Below are positions 43,772-53,905 of a stretch of DNA of 64,000 nucleotides, in pieces. This stretch comes from Roridomyces roridus. Its lineage: Eukaryota; Basidiomycota; Agaricomycetes; Agaricales; Mycenaceae. The DNA lies in contig JARKIF010000002.1 of NCBI GenBank assembly GCA_029378245.1, forward strand, positions 3,534,001 through 3,598,000. The letters run 5' to 3'. Made by a program: the position numbers and the translations under genes. The notes under the pieces were generated by a model. That model was not told the DNA's origin, did not search any database, and saw nothing but the letters and a program-made list of their open reading frames with translations. Numbering within the stretch: the first letter of the stretch is position 1; each line of letters begins with the position of its first letter.

Positions 43772-43942
43772 TGCAGATGTACATGAAGAATCAATGTGGG
43801 GGAAAAACCTGTTCTTTCTACGAAATTTACAGAGCCTTATATACTACTCAGAATACTGCGGCACAGTATTACTCTCACTGCGGCGTAGTCGTCTTCTGAC
43901 GGATTGCCCGAGATTCGTCCGTCTCGTTCCCATACGCCAACA
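43772..43942 (-). repeat. 5' LTR of Copia-1 (right side)
   Basis: 171 bp; on the minus strand starts TGTTGGCGTATGGG. Contains AGTATATAAGG, a TATA-like site also found in the Copia-2 LTR. Confidence 0.8.
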
Positions 43943-44929
43943 GGACTGGGACTGGGTGAGTCCCGTCGTTGCCTTGAGACACGTGTGTCACCGACTATGA
44001 TTAGGTTGGCGTCGGTCGTGACGATGGTGCGATGGCAGGCGAATACAGTCCAATATTCTACAAAAAGTGCGTGCTCTTCCCATTTTGATTACCGAAAGAA
44101 CCCAGTGTCTTTGCAGGACCGAATTCAACCTAATCTCATATGACTCCTTCTGGACTTCGTTCGTCATCTTTTCACCTTGCCTTCTTCATACCAATGCCTC
44201 TCAGCCACACCCCCTTTACTCCCTCTCGCTACCCCGGCGCTGGCTCGTAGCGCGTTTGCACAACCGCATATCTTCAACACCGCACTACCAGCCGTAAACT
44301 CACAGTCCTCAACACTCACCTCAACGACCGCTCCGAAGCCCAACGTCAACACGCTGCATCCATGCTCCTCGTACGGGCACGATATGATTCTCATGCAACC
44401 TCCGCCCCCGTGTTCGTCCTAGGGGACTTCAACAGCCCGCCCACCGGCTCTGATTCCGGGGCGTACGAAATCGCCACTGGCATACGGGCGCCAGGAGAGT
44501 TGCCGGAGGACTTTGCCCGTCGATACACCGTCCCCGGGGGTCAGCAGAAGCCTTTTGTGTTGCATGATTTGAGGGCACATACCCCGCGTCGCTTCGTGGG
44601 TGCCAACCACGCTACATTTACGGGCTTCACGGCCCCGAATGATACGCTTCAGTGGAGCCGGATTGATTTTGTCTTTGGGGCTGACGGGGGTGGGTGGTGA
44701 GTTGTTTTGCCTTCTTCCTTTCGTCGTCGTTGCTCAGGTATGAAATAGGGAGGCCACGGGGTATAGAGTCGGTAGTGCGCTCACAGACGATGGTGTCCTC
44801 GCGAGCGACCATCGCCCTGTATTTGCTGATGTGAAGAACTAACCTTCGTTGGATCTATGTATGTACTAGTCAAATGAATGTCATGCAATTGGAAACAATA
44901 CCAGGCAAAAAGAAGTCCATACTTCAGAG

Positions 44930-45060
44930 TTCAGACGTTGGGAATCGAACCCAGAGCCTGCTTGACCGCATTCAGGAGCTTGACCGCGGCTGCAGGTCTC
45001 ACACCGTCCGATGCTATTCCTTCTTGGCTCGTATCGGTATCTAATACCATGAGCAATTAA
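44930..45060 (-). repeat. tRNA-like B-box sequence
   Basis: The minus strand reads CTCTGGGTTCGATTCCCAACG preceded by two TCAAGC.. repeats; a Pol III B box without a convincing cloverleaf. The rest of 44843-45589 shows nothing recognisable. Confidence 0.4.
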
Positions 45061-45589
45061 TTGCTTCAATCTCAGCAGCGACTCAGGGTAACATGCAACG
45101 AATTTCAAGACATACCCAAGCCATACACTGCGTCGACGCGCGCCGTAGCCCTCGCGAACGGTTTTTCAACGGCTGTTCCCGTCAAAATCGGCTGTCAAGG
45201 GGTCGACGGGCAGCTACAACTGCCGCGAACTGGCCTGATGCTGGGTGGATTCCGTGAGTGAGGTGGGTACCTTACACATACACTCGCAACACACATTTTA
45301 CAACCAATTTATTACCCTGGTTATTTACCCACACTGTGAAGTTTGCAAACCTGAAGATACCGGTTTAACCAGAACCTGGATATCAGCTGGCCTAACAGTA
45401 AAATTTCAACCTAAGTATCGTACATTCTGTGTAAAGATTCAAGAAAGGCCTTGTGTTGCCCGAATTCCTGGTGCAGGTGCTTACTTTTTGGAGGCAGACC
45501 ATTTGAGTTTGGAAAGGAGTTTGGAGAGCCTCTTGACACCAGTGTGCTGTGAAGGCCCCCCATGCTCCTGGGAGGAAGCCATACCAATG

Positions 45590-48291
45590 TCATCCTTGGC
45601 ATGGACCAAGTCCCCCTGGGCCTGTGTGATAGCCTGAAGTATCCGGGCGGACTGCTCCCAAAACCTGACTGTGTTCGGAAAGACCTTGGTGTTGAGAGAT
45701 TTCTGGTGCCTGGTACTCGCGGGTGGCATGGGATGTCAAATCAATGTTGCCCATGGCAAGCAGCGTGTCAGGATGCTCATCACCGAGCAGCTTCCGACGC
45801 TGCTGCAGCACGGAAAGTTCGAGTTGCTCTGCTTCGCTGTGCCGTCCCAGTTCCGAGTAAGTCCTTGCAAGGTTGCCCATGGCAAGCAGCGTGTCAGGAT
45901 GCTCATCACCGAGCAGCTTCCGACGCTGCTGCAGCACGGAAAGTTCGAGTTGCTCTGATTCGCTGTGCCGTCCCAGTTCCGAGTAAGTGCTTGCAAGGTT
46001 GCCCATGGCAAGCAGCGTGTCAGGATGCTCATCACCGAGCAGCTTCCGACGCTGCTGCAGTACGGAAAGTTCGAGTTGCTCTGCTTTGCTGTGCCGTCCC
46101 AGTTCCGAGTAAGTGCTTGCAAGGTTGCCCATGGCAAGCAGCGTGCGAGGATGCTCATCACCGAGCAGCTTCCGACGCTGCTGCAGTACGGAAAGTTGGA
46201 GTTGCTCTGCTTCGCTGTGCCGTCCCAGTTCCGAGTAAATGCTTGCAAGGTTGCCCATGGCAAGCAGCGTGCGAGGATGCTCATCACCGAGCAGCTTCCG
46301 ACGCTGCTGCAGCACGGAAAGTTTGAGTTGCTCTGCTTCGCTGTGCCGTCCCAGTTCCGAGTAAGTGCTTGCAAGGTTGCCCATGGTAAGCAGCGTGTCA
46401 GGATGCTCATCACCGAGCAGCATCCGACGCTGCTGCAGTACGGAAAGTTCGAGTTGCTCTGCTTCGCTGTGCCGTCCCAGTTCCGAGTAAGTGCTTGCAA
46501 GGTTGCCCATGGCAAGCAGCGTGTCAGGATGCTCATCACCGAGCAGCTTCCGACGCTGCTGCAGTACGGAAAGTTCGAGTTGCTCTGCTTCGCTGTGCCG
46601 TCCCAGTTCCGAGTAAGTGCTTGCAAGGTTGCCCATGGTGAGCAGTGTGTCAGGATGTTCATCACCGAGCAGCCTCCGACACTGCTGCAGCACGGAAAGT
46701 TTGAGTTGCTCTGCTTCACTGTGCCGTCCCAGTTCCGAGTAAGTCCTTGCAAGGTTGGCCATGGCAACCAGTGTGTCAGGATGCTCATCGCCAAACAGCC
46801 CCCTCTGCTTTTTCAGCTTCAGTTCATACACCCTCCTGGCTCTTTCAAAATTGCCTCCATCATAATAAATGGCCCCATATTGAGCCCAGAACTGGGAACT
46901 TATGGATGCCAAGTCTGGAACAAGGTTTTCCACATGAGCTCTCAGCGCAATCCTCCCTAAATTTCCATCAGGGCCAAGATCAATTGCCATCCCCAATACA
47001 TCCAACATACATCTTTGGGCTGGCAGTTTATCGTATAAAGTACCCAAGCACCACAGATGCACCAGTGGATGTATGCTCAGTGTGTTGCTCAATTCATGTC
47101 TCTCAATCAGGGAGTATTCCTCAATCTCTGCCACAATATTTCTCAACATTTGTTCCTGCCAACATCCCGCACTTGATACAAAGTTTTGCAGGAATTCTCT
47201 GGCTTCCTGCAGTGATTCAGCTTCATCCCTCTGTTTTTTCACTATCCATTCTGTGGCCTTGGCAAAGATTGACTCTGGAATATTGCTGTGATGCAATAAA
47301 GCACACAGTTGTAAAAAATGGGCAGCAACTGGGCTCAGTCTTTCGAAGCTGATTTGCCAGGTTGTATAGATGGTCCATTCATAGTTATCATGCCGTGGGC
47401 CAGGGTGTTGCTGCCACAGCTCATCTCTGTTTTGTCTGTAGAGAGATAGATAGTTCACAAGATTTTTGAACCTGGCCACATAAGCCCCAGCCTGAACAAT
47501 TGCAAGAGGCAAGCATGACAGCTCCTGTGATTTCTGATTGAGTATATGGTCATTATCTGAGTAACTTGCAGCCTACCTGTACAATACCCAGAGCTAATTT
47601 GTGGTTTTCATCTGTATTCTCCTTGACTGCTCTTGCAAGCAAAAGAAGAGCTGCATTTTTCTCATCCAAGTTTCCAACTTGCGAGTGAGAAGCAGGGCCA
47701 TAAGCAGCCAGTTGTGGGTTTCGGGAAGTGATGATGATGTTTCCATGGGTGCAATGTGGAAAGAATGGCTGTAAATTCAGGTTTGGATTGTCTGCATTGT
47801 CATAGAGCAGGATCCACTCTTTGTTTTTAGAGATAAGCCACTGAAAGCCAGCCTCTGGTGTTGCTCCAAATCCCTGAGAGATCGCTATGTTCATGAAGGA
47901 AGTGTTCAGAGCTTCAGAGGAGCTGGCATTGACAAAGAACTGGGTTGTATACCTGGAAAGGGTTGTCAATCATCATGAATTACTCCCACAGGAAGTATTC
48001 ACTCATTGCATGATTCAAGAAATTTCAGAGCTATCTGGGTCTTCCCAGATCCACCAAGACCATGCAGAACAAAAACCATTCTTGCCTTGTTGTCTTGGGA
48101 AAGGTGTTGTTGCATCTTGTCAAGGATTTCTTTTCGGCCCTGGAATATGGGAGATGCTGGAGGACACCTGACAAGTGCCAGAGCAGAATGGCATTGTTCC
48201 TGGGCTACATTACTCACTTAGTTGGTTTCACATCCATTGACTGGACACCTACTGATTTGGCCTTGCTGTCCACTAGCAGTTTCCCGGCCAT
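45590..48291 (-). CDS. NLR-like protein: P-loop (NB-ARC-type) ATPase with TPR repeat array
   Basis: Four exons on the minus strand: 48291-48218, 48167-48003, 47952-47577 and 47524-45590; 849 aa in frame. Walker A is GLGGSGKTQIALKFL; Walker B-like WILLYDNADN; sensor IIITSRNPQ; then LPLAIVQAGAYVA and a winged-helix-like region (SPVAAHFLQLCALLHH) as in NB-ARC proteins. From about residue 440 there are eight 42-residue TPR units (GDEHPDTLLAMGNLASTYSELGRHSEAEQL type) and a ninth cut short. No recognisable N-terminal effector domain; exon 1 codes only 25 residues. Fungal NLRs act in allorecognition or response to non-self. The C-terminal 50 residues after the last repeat look out of frame. Confidence 0.8.
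45735..46800 (-). repeat. Tandem 126-bp TPR-coding repeat array
   Basis: About 8.5 copies of a 126-bp unit with very high nucleotide identity (differences mostly 1-5 bases per copy). The identity makes ORFs open in several frames and on both strands, which are shadows. Confidence 0.9.
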
Positions 48292-48639
48292 CTGAATAGA
48301 AGCTATCAAGGGTGAGACCTGGCTCTTTTACAAGCACCCAGAATTTACTTCAAGGTGGTGGTGTGATTTCTATAAATCAGGGTCCCTCCTTCACCGTGAC
48401 CACCATCTCCCCCATGTTGGTCACCTACCCCTCCCACACCACCTGTGCCACCTGACAGCCAGCTAAGTACTCCATGCACTGTAAATTTGTGACATGTCTA
48501 CTTGCCATGTATATGAAAATGTGTCCCCATCTGTATCTCAGCAGTTGGCAGAGACATTGAATGGTGTGGTGCAAGTCGGAGGATAAGAGAGGTGTTGACG
48601 TGGCAGAAGTATTTATGGATCAGATTTGACAAGCACTGC

Positions 48640-48870
48640 CCTAGTCACTAGGGACGATCAGAGTCAGCCGACTTGATGTCATTTCTGATGTCGATTCTCA
48701 AGTCGATTCTCGATAACCATCAGACCGTGAGAGAAACGGAAACGGAAACGATGTAAAAGCGACTCCGGAGTCGTTTCTCATTTCTCCCACGCTTCTGGCT
48801 GTCGAGAATCGACATCAGAATTGACCCAGAAATGCCAAGAGAATCGACAAATCGAGAAGAGTGCACATGG
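48640..48870. repeat. Short inverted-repeat (possible MITE) region
   Basis: TGATGTCGATTCTC near 48690 is matched by its inverse GAGAATCGACATCA near 48808, with further CGATTCTC/GAGAATCG copies. No TSD identified. 48292-48640 shows nothing recognisable. Confidence 0.4.
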
Positions 48871-49084
48871 TCCACAGAATTTCTAAGTAGCTCAGAGAGT
48901 CCGATGTTTGTTAATGGGGCTTATGGATATCAACAAATGTTGTTTAACTGATGTTCAATCCAATTCATTATATGCATGAGTAGAACGAACCTCCCTCAGT
49001 GTTTCTGATTGATGAACCAACGGGGGATGATTCAAATGTGGTTTACAATGCGTGTGAGGTGGAAGAGTGTCTAAGAAATGGTTG

Positions 49085-49660
49085 AAGTTTCTAGGACATG
49101 GTTGAACCTGTGGTTCAAATCTCAGCTGAACTGGTGAACCTAGCAGCCACAGGGCTGGTTTAAACCGGCACAAGTACTTAGAGATAAGCAGAGTCCACCA
49201 ATGCCTCAAGAGGACAGTTTAAACCATGGATGCAAACCTGCCACAGTGGAGAGACAAAGGGAGACAAGTTTCACCAGAGAGGCTGACTATGAACGGGTTT
49301 AAACCAACAGTAGGTGGGCTTTCTTCAGGGAGGGCTGAATATGAACCGGTTTAAACCACGGTTCAAACCCACAGCAGGTGAGGGAGGGCATGAAGATAAA
49401 CGGGTTTAAATCACAGTTTGAACCCACAGCAGGTGAGGGAGGGCTTTCTCTCTAGGGGGGCATGAAGATAAACAAGTTTAAACCACAGGTTTAAACTGTG
49501 GTGTAAACCAAGTTGAACAGGGATGTGCTCTAGTGAGAAGGCAGTCACGGTTTAAACCGTGGTTCAAAGCAAATCACAGGAGTCCTATAGAGCTCCAGCC
49601 AGAGACGGTTTAAACCGCAGCCAAGGTTGCCAACCTTGTGGTTTAAACTCGAACCATGGT
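49085..49660. repeat. Array of palindromic GGTTTAAACC motifs
   Basis: At least ten copies of a (C/G)GTTTAAAC(C/T) palindrome within about 500 bp (near 49155, 49216, 49298, 49341, 49404, 49476, 49489, 49552, 49606, 49640). They are accompanied by GGTTCAAACC variants and repeated blocks CACAGCAGGTGAGGGAGGGC and GGCATGAAGATAAAC. No ORF. It lies between the NLR-like gene and the 3' end of the TFIIIC gene. Confidence 0.7.
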
Positions 49661-51458
49661 ACAGTACTCGAATCGGTCCTCGTCCTCAACAGAAATTGCG
49701 AACACATTGCAATTGCATTGACTACAACTGAGACTAAAGGAACATACAACAAATTTCAACTTTCAAGACATACAGAACATTATACAAGCAACGAGATAAA
49801 TCAAAGCATTAGTTCGATATTATATGCAGAATTAGATAGAGAGCCAGCGTTTGTAGAGGTCAACCGCAAGATGGCGCACACCCGTGGAGCTGTAGATCAT
49901 GGAAAGATTATACGCCGCTTCAACGGCACATCCGGTGTCCGTGCGAGTAGAAGCAGCCTCGAGGGCGAGTTCGTAGTGACGCGCAGCGTCAGAGAGTAGG
50001 CCTGCGAATCGGGGGGTTAGAGGAAGATTGTTGTTAGATTCGAGAAGGTTACCTAAAGAATGGAACGTTCGGCCGACGTTGTACTCGACTTCAACGATAT
50101 GATCCCCGTCGACGGCACGGTACGTTCGGTAGCGGGTTATGAAAGCGAGAGCCTACGCGTACATTCTGAACTCAGTGGCCTGGAGAAGAGAGGATATCTT
50201 ACCTGGACAATGAAACGCGCGCGATTGCTGCACTGACGTTGCGCTGCACGCCCGAGCGAAGCTACAGTGAGGCAGAGAGAGATCATCGGATCCTCTTCGC
50301 AGTGGTCGAACGCCAGGAGGAAGTAATCTGCTCAATCATTAGACCAAAGAACGAAAAAGAATACGGACACTCACACAAAGCACTCTGGAAGCTCCCCGCC
50401 GCGAGCAGGACTTGCGCGTAAAAGGCAACGATGACGGGATTATACTCCCTGGCCACATCCGGGAGTGGCATCTTCCTCTTCATCGACTTTCGGCGCTCTG
50501 TCGACTGCCCGCCCTCCTCCTCCTCCGGGTCGTCGGGACCAAAATTAAACCGCTTCGTCTGCACACTCCATACCAAAGCGTCGGGCCTCAGCGCAGCAGC
50601 ATCCGCCAGCCGCATCTCACGGTGCAGGTACTTGTGCAGAGTTTGCAAGGTGAACGAATCGGTCGCCGCCGCGCCGCTGCCCAGCCCAGCCGCCTGCATG
50701 CGTAGAGGCTCGTTGTTGAATTGGTTGCCCACATGCAGCTTGCGTGTCTGCTCGATGATCACCGCTAACACGCCAGCGAAAGAAGCACAGGCTGTCGAAA
50801 TGGGTCAGCGTTGGAATAATGGAGCAAGAGCCATCGTACTCATAAGCCCTGCGCGGATCGCGTTTTGGTAGACAGGTGACTGGTAGGCGCTCGACACGAG
50901 TATATGTCGGAGAACTTCGTCGGCTTGGGTGTACCCTCCCCTCTGGGTAAGCGTGAATGAATACTGAACACCGCGAATCAATTGCTGCTCAAACGCAAGA
51001 ATAACAAACAACAAACCTGGATGATAAGGCGCAGCCAATCGTCGAGAGTGATCCCCCGGAAAACATCAACTTGATTGAACTTGTCTCCGCTCCTCGTCTT
51101 CCGAGCCGTACTCTCGTGGGCTAAAACAGAATGAATAACCGTGACACAGAACAATGCACGGATACTCACCGAGATCAAACTGGAGGCGTGAAAGCATCTC
51201 CTTCTCGTCGCCTGCTTCCTGTTTCACCCGAGACGTTCGCTTCAGAAAGACGCCTTTGAAAACCTGGGAACGATGCTCCTCAGTAATTCAAAATGAAAAG
51301 AATCCAACCAACACATACCCGCGAGGTCGAAAACAACCTCCTATTCTGTCGGAACGCCTCGACCAATTTCTCCGCCTCCACAAGCCACTCCCGCGACGCC
51401 TCCTCCTCCCCCGCTAACATCCGCGGCCAAAGTTGCTTCACCCTTTGATATCCCTCCA

Positions 51459-51627
51459 TGTTGGCGGAAGCTCGGAGAGCTGATGCGACGCCACTACCAT
51501 CTGGTAGAAGTCGCCGGAACTTGATGGAACATTCTAGATACTTTTCTGTGTAGTATATAAGGAGCTCGAGTGAGCTCAACTAATCAATTACTTTCTTCCT
51601 CCCTTCCATCCCGCTATCTGCTCAACA
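51459..51627 (+). repeat. 5' LTR of Copia-2
   Basis: 169 bp; AATCAATT here versus AATCCATT in the 3' copy. Followed by GGTTATGGGCCCC, a candidate primer-binding site. Confidence 0.93.
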
Positions 51628-51977
51628 GGTTATGGGCCCCGCGCCCCGCTACTAAACCCCGTACTCGATTTCGTTGCACCCCCGCGTTTGTGATTAGCGT
51701 CGTATCCCCTTTCGCTTGAGCTTCGCTCGCTTAGGGCTTGATCCGCTCCTCCGTGTTTTCCCAGCGTCGTATCCCCGTGACGGGCTTGATCCGCTACCAC
51801 CACCACCAGTTTTGGAGTTTTTGCGTCTTCACCAGCGTTGTATCCCCGTGTGTTCGGGCTTGATCCGCTCATCGTTTTTGGTCGTTCCGCGTCGTATCCC
51901 CTCGTTAGGGCTCGATCCGCACCCCGTTGTTTCCCGCCGTTACTTACCCAGTTCGCATTGAGTTTTCTCCGCGCCCC

Positions 51978-52904
51978 ATGTCCAACAACCTCACCTCCGC
52001 CTATCGTATTGACCCTTTACAGGGTGCCGACAACTACGGCGTATGGAAAGTCAAGATGCTTGACATCCTGACGGACCTCTCACTCGACGATCACGTCGAC
52101 ACTTCGGCCGCCGTTCCTAGCGACCCCGCCCAGGCTGCCAACTGGAAGAAGAGGGACCGTAAGGCGCTTTCGGCCCTCCGTTTGCGTGTTGCTGACGGTG
52201 TACTCGTTTACATCTCGGCCGCCACATCCGCCAAGGAGGCTTGGCAGACACTCCGCACGATGTACGAAGCCAAAGGTCCCATCGGCATTGTGTTAGCTCG
52301 GCGCAAGTTCTTCCGCGCCCACTGTCCCGAGGACGGCGATATCAAGGAGCACATCCGCTTGATGCGCTCGTACCAAGCCGAACTCACATCCCTCGAGCAG
52401 GTCATCACCGAGACTGATTTCTCAGTCACGCTGCTCACGTCCCTTCCAGATTCCTGGAACCCATTCATTTCCTCTGTCCCCGAGGATATTCTTGCCGACT
52501 CGTCGAAGGTCATCGCTCGGATTCTATCCGAAGTTGCGCATATCAACGAACGCACCACGCAGTCCACGGCATTACCGGCAGCTCATCAATACCCGCTGCC
52601 TGTTTCCGCTGCGGCGTTCCCAGCCACATCGCTGCTCACTGCAGAGCTCCACACCCTCGCCGTGATGCCGATCAGTCCGACTCTGATGGCCGATCGAGCC
52701 GTCCGCCTCGCCGCCACAAATCCTCTCGTTCTCACGTTGCCGACTATTCGGACTCTGAGTCTGGTTCAGACTCCGATTTTGGATTTCCAGCCCAACCAAA
52801 GGAGAAACTTTCTCCCGATGATTGGTTGCTCGATAGTGCATGTAGCCGTTCAATTGCTCGCAATAAACAACATTTTACCCAGTATATGCCATGCGAACAT
52901 TTAA
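51978..52904 (+). CDS. Copia-2 Gag
   Basis: From ATG 51978: a typical Copia Gag (UBN2-like) with YRIDPLQGADNYGVWKVKM, ALSALRLRVADGVLVYI, AKEAWQTLRTMYEAKG and LLTSLPDSWNPFISS. After about 52600 the frame no longer matches Gag or protease. The expected zinc knuckle is not seen and protease lies in the -1 frame, so a frameshift or deletion near 52580-52640 is likely. Confidence 0.8.
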   Translation: MSNNLTSAYRIDPLQGADNYGVWKVKMLDILTDLSLDDHVDTSAAVPSDPAQAANWKKRDRKALSALRLRVADGVLVYISAATSAKEAWQTLRTMYEAKGPIGIVLARRKFFRAHCPEDGDIKEHIRLMRSYQAELTSLEQVITETDFSVTLLTSLPDSWNPFISSVPEDILADSSKVIARILSEVAHINERTTQSTALPAAHQYPLPVSAAAFPATSLLTAELHTLAVMPISPTLMADRAVRLAATNPLVLTLPTIRTLSLVQTPILDFQPNQRRNFLPMIGCSIVHVAVQLLAINNILPSICHANI

Positions 52905-53761
52905 TTGAAGGTTTCGGCAGTTGTGTTGGCATCGGCAAGGGGACTGTCAGCCTCTCTACAATCCTGGGTGACACCTCTCGTCCCTGCACCGTTCGGCATG
53001 TCGTTCATTGCCCTGACGCACCATTCAATCTCATTTCTCTCGGACGCATGACCGATGCAGGCTATGAAGTTGAATTCTACGGCGACAAAATTGAAATCTT
53101 CTCGCCCCATGGTCGTCTCATCGCCATTGGTGACAAGGTCTCCCACATGTATCGACTTCGCGTCTCATCACCAGCATCACTTCCATCTGCCCAGACCCCG
53201 CGCGCAGTCAAGAAAATGGAACCTTCCGCCGTGGACGACGACAGTGGATACTACTATGTACCCAGGCCTGCTCTGTCCCCTCCTGTGTCTGAGGGGGAGA
53301 ATGGCAAGAGGAAAAGGCAGCCGCAGGGGGAGACTTCGCAGAAACCTCCGGATCAGTCAAAATATTCATATCGCGATCCCGTGCCTATGTTGAATTCTGA
53401 CTCCGATGAGGGTTCTTCCCCACATCCATGGTCTGATCCTCCATCTCCGCTTTCGCCTCCACCGCCTTCTTCACGTCCGCCGTCACCTCCTGAGAAAGCA
53501 CCACGCGATATCAGCAGTGATATCACTCCTGCCAATATCATCAGCGGCAAACGAACCCGTGCGCACGGTTCAACCAGTGCGACAGACTTCGCTTGTATCG
53601 GCACAGTTTGTCTCCCACGAGACACGGTCAATCCACTGCGCAAGCAAGGAAATTCATGCCCCCCCAACTCGGTTGAGCCCCCAGTTCGATTCTGGCGATG
53701 CTTTGATATGTCGACGTTCGTGGCGTCGAGGGGGAGTGTTGGCGGAAGCTCGGAGAGCTGA
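52780..53761 (+). pseudogene. Copia-2 protease and C-terminal linker
   Basis: A Copia-type protease in the -1 frame (DDWLLDSACSRSIARNK, with DSA at the active site; GIGKGTVSLST; HVVHCPDAPFNLISLGRMTDAG), then a Ser/Pro-rich tail. The ORF runs to the 3' LTR with no integrase domain. Confidence 0.75.
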
Positions 53762-53905
53762 TGCGACGCCACTACCATCTGGTAGAAGTCGCCGGAACTT
53801 GATGGAACATTCTAGATACTTTTCTGTGTAGTATATAAGGAGCTCGAGTGAGCTCAACTAATCCATTACTTTCTTCCTCCCTTCCATCCCGCTATCTGCT
53901 CAACA
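53737..53905 (+). repeat. 3' LTR of Copia-2
   Basis: 169 bp, followed by CTCCA and the resumed TFIIIC exon. Confidence 0.93.

Larger units (their letters stand above)
37945..43942 (-). mobile_element. Copia-1: Ty1/Copia retrotransposon, minus orientation, with nested hAT-like element
   Basis: LTRs at 37945-38098 and 43772-43942 (TGTTGGCG... on the minus strand), TSD GGACT at 37940-37944 and 43943-43947. The right LTR carries about 22 extra bases (CAGTATTACTCTCACTGCGG region). Domain order gag, protease, integrase, RT, RNase H on the minus strand defines Copia. A CTCCCCCTCAA tract next to the left LTR (38099-38109) is the polypurine tract and overlaps the pol stop codon. Confidence 0.93.
37557..44842 (+). 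pseudogene. Endonuclease/exonuclease/phosphatase-family gene, split by a Copia element
   Basis: ATG 37557 opens a hydrophobic signal-like N-terminus (MQVWLFIFLTLLSIPAW), then LRLATYNLRYDSRPDN and VVLVGFQEALVRQVRDLAELLG. Coding stops at GGACT 37940-37944, where Copia-1 is inserted, and resumes at 43943 with matching frame. Later exons, joined by introns of about 50 nt, carry TVLNTHLNDRSEAQRQHAA, FVLGDFNSPPTGSDSGAY and a final SDHRPVFADVK. These are the catalytic landmarks of the EEP fold (Mg-dependent phosphoesterases). An additional in-frame TAG at 44248-44250 lies before LTVLNTHL. A secreted or membrane-anchored phosphoesterase is likely; the substrate is unknown. Confidence 0.8.
51459..53905 (+). 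mobile_element. Copia-2: short Copia element with gag and protease only
   Basis: 169-bp LTRs (51459-51627 and 53737-53905), TGTTGG...CAACA ends, one mismatch by eye. TSD CTCCA (51454-51458, 53906-53910). Internal region 2.1 kb holds gag and protease but no integrase or RT, so it must rely on another element. GAGGGGGAG before the 3' LTR is the polypurine tract. A TATATAAG box lies at about 51553-51560 in the LTR. Oriented opposite to the host gene. Confidence 0.93.

Noticed and set aside
45562..46960. Several repeat-rich ORFs on both strands in the TPR array
   Set aside because: The 126-bp period is a multiple of three, so alternate frames stay open; only the minus-strand frame gives a known fold.
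49559..49999. 146-codon plus-strand ORF
   Set aside because: It overlaps the antisense of the last TFIIIC exon and repeat DNA, with no recognisable domain.
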